From NCBI GenBank assembly GCA_963709395.1, contig CAVPWP010000012.1:1-64000 (forward strand): DNA of 64,000 bases, given 5' to 3'. The stretch comes from CAVPWP01 sp963709395. GTDB taxonomy: Bacteria; Pseudomonadota; Alphaproteobacteria; Rhodobacterales; Rhodobacteraceae. The notes beneath the pieces were generated by a model. That model was given only the letters and a program-made list of their open reading frames with translations, was not told where the DNA came from and did not search any database. Positions 1-9,538 of this stretch are shown one piece after another. Every line of letters starts with the position of its first letter. The first letter of the stretch is position 1. The translations under genes were made by a program, and so were the position numbers.

Positions 1-16
1 GGTTTCCGAGAGTGTC

Positions 17-91
17 TGGCTGGGGTGGTAGGATTCGAACCTACGATACACGGTACCAAAAACCGATGCCTTACCACTTGGCTACACCCCA
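17..91 (-). tRNA. tRNA-Gln (anticodon UUG)
   Basis: Read on the minus strand this folds as a complete cloverleaf. The acceptor stem TGGGGTG pairs with the 3' end, the T arm contains GGTTCGAATCC, and the stem CGGT/ACCG encloses the seven-base loop TTTTGGT with anticodon TTG. The 3' CCA is encoded at 17-19. It lies about 75 bases beyond the stop codon of the kpsE-like gene and reads in the same direction. Confidence 0.96.
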
Positions 92-168
92 GCAGCAGGG
101 CGGTGTGTAATGCGGCGTCTGCGTCGGTTCAAGCCCCAAACGCGGGGCTTTCGACCGGGTTTTCGAGG

Positions 169-1824
169 TCAGACCTGCTCGCGCAGGATCGACACCGTGA
201 TCGATGCCATCAGGTAGATCCCGGACAGCACGAGGAAGGCCAGAAGCGTGTTTTCGAAGGCGCGGGGGTAGCTTGCCTCCTGGGGTGCCACGGGGTTCAC
301 GATCCGTGACAGGTAGGTGACCTGGCGGTTCGCCTCGATCCGCGCGGTCTCGACCTGGCGCAGGGCCTCCTGCATCATCATCGTCCGGGTCTCGAGGTCG
401 ACCTCGGCCATCCGAAGCTCGCCGCTGATGCGCGACAGGGACCTCTGGCCGTTGCCGGCATCGGTCATCTGCGCCCGCAATCCGGCGACCAGCGTCTCGA
501 GCCGGTCGATGTCTCCCTGCACGCCCGAGACACGCGCCTGGTTCGGCTGGCTGTTGTCGAGCAGCTGGTCGAGCTGGAGCTGCTTTTCGGCAAGCTGGGT
601 CTCGAACGTGGCAATCTGGCCCATCAGGGCCGCGGTTTCCGACTGCGGGTCCATGACGCCAAGCTGTTCCTGGAGGTCGAGGACGCGGGACTGCGCGGCG
701 CGCATCTTTTCCTCGGCCTCGGTCAGCGCGTCGAAGGCACCGGCCATCTGGTCCTGTCGCATCTTCTGGGTCAGGCTGTCGGCCTGTTCCTCGGCATAGG
801 CGATCAGCCGTTCGGCGAAGGCGACGCTGATCTCGGGCGACGGCGCCTGCACCTCGAGCCGGATCACCCCCTCGGTCGGATCGTAGCCGATCGTGACCAG
901 GCGCTGATAAAGCTTGTAGGCCTCTTCGTTGCTTGGATCGGGCGACAGACGCAGCAGCGGGTCGATCCCGGGCGCGTTGAAGTACTGCTCGAAGCCGATG
1001 TCGTCTTCGAGGCGCAGCATCGCCTGCATCGACGTCAGGTAGTCCTGCACGCCCACCGCATCCTGACTGGTGGCAAGGCCGGTCCCCGAGAAGAGACTGC
1101 CCAGCCCGCCCGAGGTCGGCGCGCCGGCCTGGTCGATCCGCAGGCTCGACTGGGTGGCGTAAAGCGGCGTCGCCACCGCGAAATAGTAATACCCCGCAAG
1201 AAGGGTCGGCAGCAGAACGAAGAACGACAGCCGTGCGAAGAGCATCGTCAGGCGGCGGCGGCGGCGGCGCACGATGTCGCGCTGGATATCCTGCACGTCG
1301 CGGGCGCGGGCGGCCATTGGGTCGGCCGCGGGGGGCAGGGCTGGTGTCGGTGCGCCGCCCGGAACGGTCTGGGGAAGCTGCGTGCGGGCCTCGGTATCGC
1401 CCTCGGTCGACCCGCGCGACTGTGGGACGACGAGTTCGAGCAGGCTTTCACGCTTGAACGGGTCGACGCCCGAGGCGCGCAGAAGGCGCACCGCGTCGAA
1501 ATCGGACTTCGGGTCGAGCCCGTTCTTCTGCGCCAGCCGGCGCGCAAGACGCAGCTGCCGTCCGGTCAGCCCTTCCTTCCCGATCTCGGCGATGGCGCGG
1601 TCGGCGCCGGCCTTCGCCGCGACCTCGGCCGCCTCTGCACGCGCCGATCCGGGGAAGGGCGCGTCACCGAAGCCGTCGTCGGGGGCGGCGAACAGCGCAT
1701 CGCCGGCCGTATCGGACACGACCGGCCCCGGCGCAGCCTGGGAGGTACCCGCAACAGGGGGCTGAGCCGACCGCAGCTCGTCGCGCCGGATGCGGAAGCG
1801 TCTAGCCTTGGGTTTGGTAGTCAT
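169..1824 (-). CDS. kpsE: KpsE-like capsule polysaccharide export inner-membrane protein (Wzz/PCP family)
   Basis: A 551-residue protein of the polysaccharide co-polymerase type, which links the inner-membrane ABC exporter to the outer-membrane channel in ABC-dependent capsule export. It has two membrane segments, near residues 194-216 and 525-545. Between them lies a periplasmic part beginning with ATPLYATQSSLRI, typical of the Wzz domain, and a long coiled coil (about 350-480). The first 190 residues are a low-complexity, Ala/Pro/Arg-rich cytoplasmic extension ending in an arginine run, longer than in E. coli KpsE. The start overlaps the end of the kpsT-like gene by 23 bases, so the two are probably co-transcribed. 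The permease KpsM is not encoded nearby. The symbol is by family resemblance. Confidence 0.82.
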   Translation of the reverse strand: MTTKPKARRFRIRRDELRSAQPPVAGTSQAAPGPVVSDTAGDALFAAPDDGFGDAPFPGSARAEAAEVAAKAGADRAIAEIGKEGLTGRQLRLARRLAQKNGLDPKSDFDAVRLLRASGVDPFKRESLLELVVPQSRGSTEGDTEARTQLPQTVPGGAPTPALPPAADPMAARARDVQDIQRDIVRRRRRRLTMLFARLSFFVLLPTLLAGYYYFAVATPLYATQSSLRIDQAGAPTSGGLGSLFSGTGLATSQDAVGVQDYLTSMQAMLRLEDDIGFEQYFNAPGIDPLLRLSPDPSNEEAYKLYQRLVTIGYDPTEGVIRLEVQAPSPEISVAFAERLIAYAEEQADSLTQKMRQDQMAGAFDALTEAEEKMRAAQSRVLDLQEQLGVMDPQSETAALMGQIATFETQLAEKQLQLDQLLDNSQPNQARVSGVQGDIDRLETLVAGLRAQMTDAGNGQRSLSRISGELRMAEVDLETRTMMMQEALRQVETARIEANRQVTYLSRIVNPVAPQEASYPRAFENTLLAFLVLSGIYLMASITVSILREQV

Positions 1825-2461
1825 AAAGCGCGCGCGCCTCTTCCAGCGTGTCGAAATGGTGGAACTGGCCGTCTCTGAGAACCGCGGCCGTCCGGCAGAA
1901 CTTCTCCAGCGTTGCGGGCTGGTGCGACACGATCACGACCGTCGAGGTCTTGAGACGTTCCCGCAGGATTTCTCCGGCCCGCTTGTTGAATGCGGCATCC
2001 GTCGTGGCCGGCATGCCTTCGTCGATCAGGTAGATATCAAATTCCAGCGCCAGAAGCAGGGCAAAACTGAACCGCGCGCGCATTCCCTGGCTATAGGTGC
2101 CCACCGGCATCTCGAAGTATTCGTCCAGCCCGCAAAGCCAGCGGCAGAACGCCTCGAGATAGTCGGGGTCGATCCCGTAGAGCCGGGCGATGAACCGCGA
2201 ATTCTCAAGCGCGGACAGCCGGTTGACCACGCCCCCCATGAAGCCGAGGGGGAACGACACGCGGCAGTTGCGGATGATCTCGCCCTCGTCCGGCTTTTCG
2301 AGCCCGGCCATCATGTTGATGATCGTGGTCTTTCCGGTACCGTTCGGGGCCAGGATGCCAAGCGAGCTGCCCAGTTCGACGCGAAACGACGCGCGGTCAA
2401 GGATCACCTTGCGCTGCGTGCCCGTCCAGAAGGACTTGCTGACGTTGTCGAATTCGAGCAT
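1802..2461 (-). CDS. kpsT: KpsT-like capsule polysaccharide ABC transporter ATP-binding protein
   Basis: A 219-residue ABC ATPase that would energise capsule export across the inner membrane. Visible motifs are a Walker A variant APNGTGKTT (the family usually has GRNGAGKST), the signature YSQGMRAR, the Walker B IYLIDE, and a switch histidine in IVSHQ. The start is set at MLEFDNVSKSF, the normal N-terminus of this family. The frame stays open about 90 bases further upstream, but that extension looks non-coding. The 3' end overlaps the kpsE-like gene. The divergent neighbour is a uracil-DNA glycosylase gene. Confidence 0.88.
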   Translation of the reverse strand: MLEFDNVSKSFWTGTQRKVILDRASFRVELGSSLGILAPNGTGKTTIINMMAGLEKPDEGEIIRNCRVSFPLGFMGGVVNRLSALENSRFIARLYGIDPDYLEAFCRWLCGLDEYFEMPVGTYSQGMRARFSFALLLALEFDIYLIDEGMPATTDAAFNKRAGEILRERLKTSTVVIVSHQPATLEKFCRTAAVLRDGQFHHFDTLEEARALYDYQTQG

Positions 2462-2627
2462 GCCTGCCCCGCGATGCCCCGATGTGCTGTCCGGTTCTAA
2501 GCCGAACTTGGTTACGCTTATCCTAGTATGTGTCCGGGCGCCCGCAAAGATCAATCTGGTCAGCGGAATGCCGCCACGCGGGCGGGTCCGCGCGCATCAG
2601 GGGCTGGGACGCCCCGGGAGGGTGCAA

Positions 2628-3251
2628 TTGACCCATGACCCCGCAACCCGCGGCCAACTCGAAAGCCTGCCCGAGAGGATCGGGGCTTGCCGTATCTGTG
2701 CGGACCGTTTCGCGGCGACGGCGACCGCCCACGCGCCCCGTCCGATAGTCTGGTTTCGCCCCGGTGCGCGCATTCTCGTGGCCGGGCAGGCGCCCGGGAT
2801 GCGGGTGCACCAAGCGGGACGGCCGTTCTTCGACCCCTCGGGAGACCGGCTGCGCGATTGGATGGGGATCGACGCGGCGACGTTCTACGATCTCGGTCGC
2901 ATCGCCGTCGTGCCGATGGCTTTCTGCTTTCCGGGCTATGACGCGAAGGGTGCGGACCTGCCGCCGCCGCCCATCTGCGCGGCCACCTGGCACGGGCAGG
3001 TGATGGCGACACTGGGTGAGGCGCCGCTCACTCTTCTGGTCGGAGGCTATGCCCATCGCTGGCATCTGGGGACAGCGGGGGCGCGGGGCGGCGTGACAAA
3101 GACGGTGGCGCGCTGGCAGGACCATGCGCCGCGGGTCTTTCCCTTGCCGCACCCGTCCTGGCGCAATACCGCATGGCTGCGCCGCAACCCGTGGTTCGAG
3201 GATGAGGTTCTGCCGGCGCTGCGCGCCCGCGTGAAGGAGGTTCTGAGATGA
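2628..3251 (+). CDS. uracil-DNA glycosylase family protein
   Basis: About 207 residues of the uracil-DNA glycosylase superfamily (COG1573-like), expected to remove damaged or uracil bases from DNA. An N-terminal ACRICADRFAATATAH segment is followed by ILVAGQAPGMRVHQAGRPF, which matches the GxAPG active-site loop, and by HPSWRN near the C-terminus, matching the H-P-S loop. I chose the TTG start at 2628 because GGGAGG lies six bases upstream; an in-frame ATG at 2568 is the alternative and has no visible ribosome binding site. The stop overlaps the next start as ATGA. Exact subfamily and substrate are not determinable here. Confidence 0.78.
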   Translation: MTHDPATRGQLESLPERIGACRICADRFAATATAHAPRPIVWFRPGARILVAGQAPGMRVHQAGRPFFDPSGDRLRDWMGIDAATFYDLGRIAVVPMAFCFPGYDAKGADLPPPPICAATWHGQVMATLGEAPLTLLVGGYAHRWHLGTAGARGGVTKTVARWQDHAPRVFPLPHPSWRNTAWLRRNPWFEDEVLPALRARVKEVLR

Positions 3252-4033
3252 CACCGATCGACGCCGCCCATGCCGCGATGGAGGCTGATCCCGACGCCGA
3301 CGCCCCCCGGCTGGCCTTCTACCAGCGGCTGGCCGAGACCGAGCTCTTCCTCATCCTCGATCGCGAGGCCGCGGGTGAGGTGGCCGAACCGCGCGTCCTG
3401 CAACTCTCGACCGGGCCGGTCGTCACCGCCTTCGACACCGAAGAGCGGTTGGCCGATTTCGCGGGCGCCGAGGCCGCATACATCGCGCTGCCGGGGCGGC
3501 AGCTTGTGCGGATGCTGGCGGGGCAGAGGGCGTCCCTTGGGCTGAACCTCGGGGTCGCGCCCTCGGCCTTCCTGATGCCGCCCGAAGCGGTCGACTGGCT
3601 GGCGGCGCTGTTGTCCGAGGCCCCGCGCGAGGTCGGCGGGCGGGTCCGGGAGGTGACGCCGCCCCACGCGCTGCCCGAGGCGCTTCTGACGGCGCTCGAC
3701 CGGAAACTCGCGCGGGCGGGCGGGTTGGCGGCCTGTGCCTATCTGTCCGGGGTGGTCCATGACGACGGGCGGCGGGGGCATCTTCTGGCGCTGATCGATA
3801 CCGACGAGGGCGCGCGCGCCGGCCCTGGCAGCCGAGATCGGCGAGGCGCTGGTGTTCTCGGGTCTCGAGGCGGGGGAACTCGATGTCGCGTTCTTCGCCG
3901 CGTCGGACGCGGTGTCGGCGCAACTGGCGAAGGTCGGGCTGCGGTTCGATCTGCCCGAACCGCCCGCCGCGCCGGTCCCGCGCCATCCGCGCCCGGCATG
4001 GACCCCGACCGGCCGCCGAAGCTGCGTCAGTAG
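3248..4033 (+). CDS. SseB-like family protein, two compensating frameshifts
   Basis: About 261 residues resembling the alphaproteobacterial SseB-like family, whose function is poorly known. The first 190 residues read in one frame. A one-base insertion in the GC-rich run around 3815-3824 moves the reading to the next frame, which continues LAAEIGEALVFSGLEAGEL. A second change between about 3960 and 3990 restores the original frame, giving the C-terminus PGMDPDRPPKLRQ. Two opposite shifts with a sensible family-like end point to sequencing errors. The gene is translationally coupled to the upstream glycosylase gene (ATGA) and converges with the ghrA-like gene with a 7-base overlap. Confidence 0.62.
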   Translation: MTPIDAAHAAMEADPDADAPRLAFYQRLAETELFLILDREAAGEVAEPRVLQLSTGPVVTAFDTEERLADFAGAEAAYIALPGRQLVRMLAGQRASLGLNLGVAPSAFLMPPEAVDWLAALLSEAPREVGGRVREVTPPHALPEALLTALDRKLARAGGLAACAYLSGVVHDDGRRGHLLALIDTDEGARAGPGSRDRRGAGVLGSRGGGTRCRVLRRVGRGVGATGEGRAAVRSARTARRAGPAPSAPGMDPDRPPKLRQ

Positions 4034-4957
4034 CCCGTGTTGCGGTCCACGAGGTGCAGGAAGGGCTCGCCCGCCTCACCCCGGCGGATGTTCTCGGCGA
4101 TCACGCGGGCGGCCGAGGCGGGCCGCGTCTCGGCGGCGATATGCGGCGTCACCGTCACGCGCGGATGGCCCCAGAACGGATGGTCGGGGGGCAGCGGTTC
4201 GGTTCGGAACACGTCGAGCGTGGCGTGGCCCGTGTGCCCTGCATCAAGCGATGCCAGAAGCGCTTCGTCGTCGATCAGGGCGCCGCGCCCGGGGTTCACG
4301 ATCACCGCGCCCTCGGGCATCAGCGCCAGCGCGCGCGCGTCGATCACGTTGCGCGTGGCCGGTGTCAGCGGCAGGAGCAGGACCAGGATCTCGGAGGTCG
4401 CCAGCACCGCGTCAAGGCCGGCGGATCCCGACTGGCAGGCGACGCCCTCGACCGACTTGGGCCCGCGCGCCCAGCCCGAGACCGGGAAGTTGAGCAGTCG
4501 CCAGCGCGCGCGCGCAGGCCGCGCCCAGCTCGCCCAGCCCCAGCACGCCGACCGGCCGGTCGCGCGCCAGCGGCGGAATATGCTGCACCCACTCGCCCGA
4601 TTGATGGGCAAGGCTGTGGTCGATGTCGAGGTGGTGCCGCAGCACGTGGCCCGTCACCCATTCGACCATGCTTTCGGTCAGACCGGGATCGACCATCCGG
4701 GCAAGCGGCTGGGTCAGGGTCTGGTTGCCGACGATCTTCTCGACCCCGGCCCAGAGGTTCAGCACCGCCTTGCAGCGGGTGAAGGGCCGGAAGTCGTCGA
4801 TCCCGGACCCGGGCGAAAGGATGATGTAGTCGACGCTTTCGGGGGCGTGATCCATCGCCATGTCCACGCTTAGCCCGGCCTCGGCGAAGGCGGTGCGCAG
4901 CGGCGCCTCATAGACGGGCCAGCGTTCCTGACCTGCGGCGAAGAGAACCCGGATCAT
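4027..4957 (-). CDS. ghrA: GhrA-like glyoxylate/hydroxypyruvate reductase, one frameshift
   Basis: About 309 residues of the D-isomer-specific 2-hydroxyacid dehydrogenase family; GhrA-type members reduce glyoxylate and hydroxypyruvate with NADPH. The nucleotide-binding motif GVLGLGELGAAC, the active-site region NPGRGALIDDEALL and the C-terminal catalytic His in TPHIAAETRP are all present. The N-terminal 180 residues and the C-terminal half lie in different frames. One surplus base near 4486-4495 explains this. The start ATG overlaps the stop of rodA by four bases, so it is the last gene of the mre operon. Substrate preference is inferred from family only. Confidence 0.74.
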
Positions 4958-6099
4958 CGGCTGCGCGGCCGGTGGATATGGGCCGACTGGACAAGGCCGA
5001 AGGCCACCATCAGGACGAGCATCGCCGACCCTCCATAGCTGACCAGCGGCAGGGGAACGCCGACCACCGGCATCAGGCCCATCACCATGGACATGTTGAC
5101 GGCGAAAAACAGAAAGAACGTGGCTGCGATCCCCAGCGTCAGAAGCGACCCGAAGCGGTCGGTGTTCTGCAGCGCCGAGAGCACGCAGAACAGCAGGATC
5201 AACCCGTAAAGCGTCAGAAGCGAGATCGCGCCGATGAAGCCGAATTCCTCGGCCAGCGTGGTGAAGATGAAGTCGGTGTGCTTCTCGGGCAGGAAGTTCA
5301 GCCGCGACTGCGTGCCCTGCATGAAGCCCCGGCCGGTGAAGCCGCCCGATCCCAGCGCGATCTTCGACTGGGTGATGTGGTAGCCCGCCCCCAGCGGGTC
5401 CTGGCTGGGATCGAGGAAGGTGTCGATCCGGCGGTACTGGTAGTCCTGAAGAAGCTGCCACGAGGTGCCGCGCGAACTGAAGACCGCCGACACGATGCCC
5501 GCGCCGGCGGCGATCACAGCACCGAAATACCACCAGCTGACGCCTGCCACGAACATCACGATACCGCCGCCCGCCACCAGAAGGATCGCGGTCCCGAGGT
5601 CGGGCTGCTGAAGCACAAGGGCCGTGGGCACAAGGATGATCAGAAGCGGGATCGCCACCCAGAGCGGTCGCGACACCTTCTTGACGTCGAGCCAGTCGTA
5701 ATAGGCGGCAAGGATCATCACCAGCGTGATCTTGGTCACCTCCGAGGGCTGAAGCCGCATGAAGCCAAGGTCGATCCAGCGCTGCGCGCCCATGCCGATC
5801 GTGCCGAAGAACTCGACGAACAGCAAAAGCAGGATCGAGATGCCGAAAAGCAGCGCGGCCAGGTTGCGCCAGAACCAGATCGGCACCATCGCCACGGTGA
5901 ACATCGCGACAAGGCCGAGGACGAAGCGCTCCATCTGCGGCTCGGCCCAGCGGCCGAGATTGCCGCCCGCGACCGAGTAGAGCATCAGGAAACCGACGCA
6001 GGCGACGGCGACCAGAAGCAGGACCAGCGCCCAGTTCACGTAGAAGATCTTGCGCCAGCCCGTGGGGATCGTCTTGACGTTATACTCGAGGTAACTCAT
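4954..6099 (-). CDS. rodA: RodA peptidoglycan glycosyltransferase (rod-shape protein)
   Basis: A 381-residue SEDS-family membrane protein, the glycosyltransferase that polymerises glycan strands during cell elongation together with PBP2. Roughly ten hydrophobic segments are visible. Conserved blocks are RWIDLGFMRLQPSE, the LQQPDLGTAIL segment in mid-protein, HTDFIFTTLAEEFGFIG and the C-terminal PLVSYGGSAM. Length is normal for RodA. The start overlaps the mrdA stop as ATGA, and the stop overlaps the ghrA-like start. That context separates it from FtsW, a homologue encoded at 61.5 kb. Confidence 0.95.
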   Translation of the reverse strand: MSYLEYNVKTIPTGWRKIFYVNWALVLLLVAVACVGFLMLYSVAGGNLGRWAEPQMERFVLGLVAMFTVAMVPIWFWRNLAALLFGISILLLLFVEFFGTIGMGAQRWIDLGFMRLQPSEVTKITLVMILAAYYDWLDVKKVSRPLWVAIPLLIILVPTALVLQQPDLGTAILLVAGGGIVMFVAGVSWWYFGAVIAAGAGIVSAVFSSRGTSWQLLQDYQYRRIDTFLDPSQDPLGAGYHITQSKIALGSGGFTGRGFMQGTQSRLNFLPEKHTDFIFTTLAEEFGFIGAISLLTLYGLILLFCVLSALQNTDRFGSLLTLGIAATFFLFFAVNMSMVMGLMPVVGVPLPLVSYGGSAMLVLMVAFGLVQSAHIHRPRSR

Positions 6100-8039
6100 G
6101 CGCGGCTCCGCGCCGGGCCGGGCTGCTGACGTTCGCGCAGGGGCAGCGCCTCGAGATAGGTGCGCATCCGCTCGCGCTGGTCGGCGGGGTAGGCATCGAT
6201 CGGCGGCAGCCCGCCGTAAAGGGCGAACAGCATGATGTCGCGCGCGACAGGGGCCGCGGCCGCCGAGCCGCCGCCGCCATGTTCCACCACGAGGGACACG
6301 GCGTACCGCGGCGCGTCATAGGGGGCGTAGCAGACGAAGAGCGCGTGGTCGCGCCGTTCCCACGGCAGATCTGCGTTGCTGGTCACGCCACGGGCGCGTT
6401 CGGCAGCGGTGATGTTGCGGACCTGGCTGGTGCCGGTCTTGCCGGCGATCTCCATCCCGTCGGCCACGATGCGCGACCGGATGGCGGTGCCGCCCGGCAC
6501 GTTCGAGACCCGGTACATCGCGCGTTGCACCATCTGAAGATGGGTCTGGTTCACATCGATCTGCGGGGCCTCGGTCACAGGGATGTCGACGCCGTTGACC
6601 GACTTGATCAGCCGGGGCGCCACGTCGCGCCCGGTGGCCAGGCGCGCCGTCATCACCGCAAGCTGCAGAGGCGAGGTCAGGACATAGCCCTGCCCGATCG
6701 AGGCGTTGAGCGAATCCCCCGGCCGCCAGCTTTCGCCGCGGACCGTGCGCTTCCATTCGGTCGACGGGATCAGCCCTTCGGTCACTGCGGACATCGGAAT
6801 GTCATGGCGGGTGCCAAGGCCAAATCGCCTCGCGACATCGGCGATCTTGTCGATGCCGCAGCGTCGCGCGACCTCGTAGTAATAGACGTCGCAGGACTGC
6901 ACGAGGCTCTTGTCGAGGTCGACCTGCCCGTGGCCGCCGCGCTTCCAGCAATGGAAGCGGCGCCCGCCAAGCGAAAGGTGGCCGGGGCAATAGATGGTCT
7001 CGTTCGGGCCGATCACACCGGCTTCGAGGCCCGCGAGCGCCGTGATCATCTTGAAGGTCGAGCCCGGCGGATAGGCGCCCTGCACGGTCTTGTTGGCAAG
7101 CGGGCGGTAGCTGTGCTCCATCAGGGCGCGGTAGTCCGGCCCCGAGATGCCGCGCACGAACTTGTTGGGATCGAAGGCCGGCGCCGACCCCAGTGCCAGA
7201 AGGTCTCCGGTGCGCACATCCATCACGACGGCTGCGGCGCTTTCGCCGTCCATGCGCGTCTGCACGAAGTTCTGCAGCGCGTGGTCGACGGTCAGCTGGA
7301 TATCGGCACCCGGCACGCCCTCGTCGCGGCCAAGCTCGCGCATCACACGACCGGCGGCGTTGATCTCGATCCGGCGGGTGCCGGCCTTGCCGCGCAGCTC
7401 TTCCTCGAGCCGGGTCTCGACACCGACCTTGCCGATCTGGAACTTCGGGATCTGCAGAAGTGGGTCGGGATCGGGAATGCGTTCGAGGTCGTAGTCGCTG
7501 ACCGGGCCGACATAGCCGATGACATGGGCGAAATCGCCGTCCATCGGATAGTGGCGCGACAGGCCCACATCCGGCGTGATGCCGGGCAGGGCCGGGGCGT
7601 TGACGGCGACCTTGGTGAAATCCTCCCAGCTCAGCCGGTCGGCCAGTGTCACCGGCACGAAGGGGCTGCGCCGCGACATCTCGCGCAGATTGCGCTCCAG
7701 ATCGGCCTCGTCGAGGTGGACGATGCTGCGCAGGCGGTCCACCACCGCATCGACGTCGCCGGCGTCCTCTCGCACGATGATGATGCGGTAGTTCTGGGCG
7801 TTCTCGGCGATCGGAACGCCGTTGCGGTCGTAGATCACCCCGCGGGGCGGCGCGATGAGGCGGATGTTGATGCGGTTCTCTTCGGCCAGGAGCCGGAATT
7901 CGTCGGCTTCCTCGATCTGGAGCTGGCGCATGCGCGTTCCGAGCACGCCCATGAAGGCCAGCATCGACCCGCCAAGAAACAGCCCGCGCCGGCTGATGCG
8001 GCGGACGCTTTCCTCGGTATCCTTCGGAGACCGTTTCAC
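6096..8039 (-). CDS. mrdA: Penicillin-binding protein 2 (elongation transpeptidase)
   Basis: A 647-residue class B penicillin-binding protein that cross-links peptidoglycan during elongation. It has a short cytoplasmic N-terminus, one membrane anchor (about residues 20-40) and a dimerisation domain beginning around APPRGVIYDRNG. The transpeptidase domain carries the SxxK motif in YPPGSTFKMI, an SCD motif in QSCDVYYYEVA and KTGT in AGKTGTSQV. The GTG start at 8039 overlaps the mreD stop (GTGA), and the stop overlaps the rodA start, indicating tight translational coupling. Length is normal. Confidence 0.95.
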   Translation of the reverse strand: MKRSPKDTEESVRRISRRGLFLGGSMLAFMGVLGTRMRQLQIEEADEFRLLAEENRINIRLIAPPRGVIYDRNGVPIAENAQNYRIIIVREDAGDVDAVVDRLRSIVHLDEADLERNLREMSRRSPFVPVTLADRLSWEDFTKVAVNAPALPGITPDVGLSRHYPMDGDFAHVIGYVGPVSDYDLERIPDPDPLLQIPKFQIGKVGVETRLEEELRGKAGTRRIEINAAGRVMRELGRDEGVPGADIQLTVDHALQNFVQTRMDGESAAAVVMDVRTGDLLALGSAPAFDPNKFVRGISGPDYRALMEHSYRPLANKTVQGAYPPGSTFKMITALAGLEAGVIGPNETIYCPGHLSLGGRRFHCWKRGGHGQVDLDKSLVQSCDVYYYEVARRCGIDKIADVARRFGLGTRHDIPMSAVTEGLIPSTEWKRTVRGESWRPGDSLNASIGQGYVLTSPLQLAVMTARLATGRDVAPRLIKSVNGVDIPVTEAPQIDVNQTHLQMVQRAMYRVSNVPGGTAIRSRIVADGMEIAGKTGTSQVRNITAAERARGVTSNADLPWERRDHALFVCYAPYDAPRYAVSLVVEHGGGGSAAAAPVARDIMLFALYGGLPPIDAYPADQRERMRTYLEALPLRERQQPGPARSRA

Positions 8040-8575
8040 TGTCTGTGTCCCAACTGGTCGACTTCGCCCGGCGCGGCCTTTTTCAGCCCGACCGCGCGGG
8101 CGGTCAAGGCCACCACCACCGGATAGGCTGCAATCGTGATCGCAAGGTGCAGAAGTGTGCCGCCCAGCGTCGGTTGATCGACGAAGAACAGTGCCAGGAC
8201 CACGGCATGCACCAGCGTCATCGCGCCAAGGACCGCCCCCACGATGGCCCATTCGGCCAGGAACGGAAGATCGCGCCAGCCCGCCTCGCGCGCGCGCAGG
8301 TATTCCGTGGCGAGCACGACCAGCGCGGCCCAGAGCCCCGGTGGGCGCATGAACAGGAAATCGGCCAGCAGAAAGGCTGCCGCAATCAGTCCCACCGGGA
8401 CATAGTCGGGCCGCCGCAGCACCCAGGCGAAGGTGATCAGAAGCAGGACGTCCGGCGTGGGAAAGCGCCCCGGACCCGGGTGCAGTGGCAGCAGCAATGC
8501 CACCATCGCCGCCAGGATCAGCACGGCCCAAAGCACGCGATACCCCAGCCGGCGGCTTGTGACCGGATCAGCCAT
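8036..8575 (-). CDS. mreD: Rod shape-determining membrane protein MreD
   Basis: A 179-residue, strongly hydrophobic protein with five or six predicted membrane segments. It lies between mreC and mrdA, which identifies it as MreD; MreD sequences are poorly conserved, so position is the main evidence. The ATG at 8575 overlaps the end of mreC by eight bases, and its stop overlaps the GTG of mrdA. It works with MreB, MreC, RodA and PBP2 in the elongasome. Confidence 0.88.
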   Translation of the reverse strand: MADPVTSRRLGYRVLWAVLILAAMVALLLPLHPGPGRFPTPDVLLLITFAWVLRRPDYVPVGLIAAAFLLADFLFMRPPGLWAALVVLATEYLRAREAGWRDLPFLAEWAIVGAVLGAMTLVHAVVLALFFVDQPTLGGTLLHLAITIAAYPVVVALTARAVGLKKAAPGEVDQLGHRQ

Positions 8576-9476
8576 CGGTGGCCTCGGCGGCAATCGGCGC
8601 CATCGCCTCGGGCGGAAGAAGCGGTCCGACAAGCGAGCCGGGATCCGACAGGGATTCCGCCGGACGGCTGCGCAGGACGCGCAGGAATTCAAGCCGTTCG
8701 TAATCGGCCGACAGGCGCAGGCGCAGCCGTGTGTCGGTGCCCAGAACCGCCTGGCCGACCAGCAGCCCGGCCGGAAAGACGCCGCCGTCGCCCGACGAGA
8801 CAACGCGGTCGCCCGGACGCACCTGTTCGGGGTTCTCCAGGAACTCGAGAAGGGGGGCTGTGGTCGAGTCGCCGGCCAGGATCGCGCGCTGCCCGGACGG
8901 CTGGATCGTCACCGGGATCCGGCTTCCCGGGTCGGTCAGCAGCAGCACGCGCGAGGTCGTCTGCCCCACGCCCGAGATCCGCCCGACAAGACCAAGCCCG
9001 TCGGTGGTGGCCCAGCCGTCGCGGATGCCGTCGCGCGCGCCCACGTTGAGCAGCACCGACTGGCGGAAGGGCGACCCGCTGTCGGCCAGCACCACGCCGG
9101 TGACGAAGGTCAGCGCCGGGTCAAGCCGCACCTTGTTGAGGTCGAGTAGCTTGGCGTTTTCCTGCTCGAGCTGCAGCGCCGCCTCGCGCCAGGCTTTCAT
9201 CTGCTGAAGCTCGCGCCGCAACTCCTGGTTCTGTTCGGCCAGCCGCGCATAGGACTGGAAGCCTTCGACAAGCTGCGCGGCCTTCGTCACCGGGATCAGC
9301 GCCCATTCGAACGAGGGGACGACCTGATCGACCAGATCGGCGCGGAACCGTTCGGCCCGCGGGCTGTCGATGCGCCAGAAGAGGAACAGAAGGACGAAGA
9401 CAGCGACAAGGCCGACGACCAGCAACCGCCGGACGGGGCGGGTATAGGTTTCGGATGTGCCTCGGTCTCTTGCCAC
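8568..9476 (-). CDS. mreC: Rod shape-determining protein MreC
   Basis: A 302-residue periplasmic scaffold of the elongation complex. A short basic cytoplasmic N-terminus leads into one membrane segment (about residues 17-36). A coiled coil follows (about 75-115, with QNQELRRELQQMKAWREAAL), and then the paired beta-barrel domain, including GRISGVGQTTSRVLLLTD. It follows mreB by 62 bases and overlaps mreD. Length is within the family range. Confidence 0.93.
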   Translation of the reverse strand: MARDRGTSETYTRPVRRLLVVGLVAVFVLLFLFWRIDSPRAERFRADLVDQVVPSFEWALIPVTKAAQLVEGFQSYARLAEQNQELRRELQQMKAWREAALQLEQENAKLLDLNKVRLDPALTFVTGVVLADSGSPFRQSVLLNVGARDGIRDGWATTDGLGLVGRISGVGQTTSRVLLLTDPGSRIPVTIQPSGQRAILAGDSTTAPLLEFLENPEQVRPGDRVVSSGDGGVFPAGLLVGQAVLGTDTRLRLRLSADYERLEFLRVLRSRPAESLSDPGSLVGPLLPPEAMAPIAAEATDG

Positions 9477-9538
9477 GTGCGGCCGCTCCTTCAGCCGGGC
9501 CCGGGCGCCTCAGCGCCGCCCGAGAGCCGGGCCCCGGC

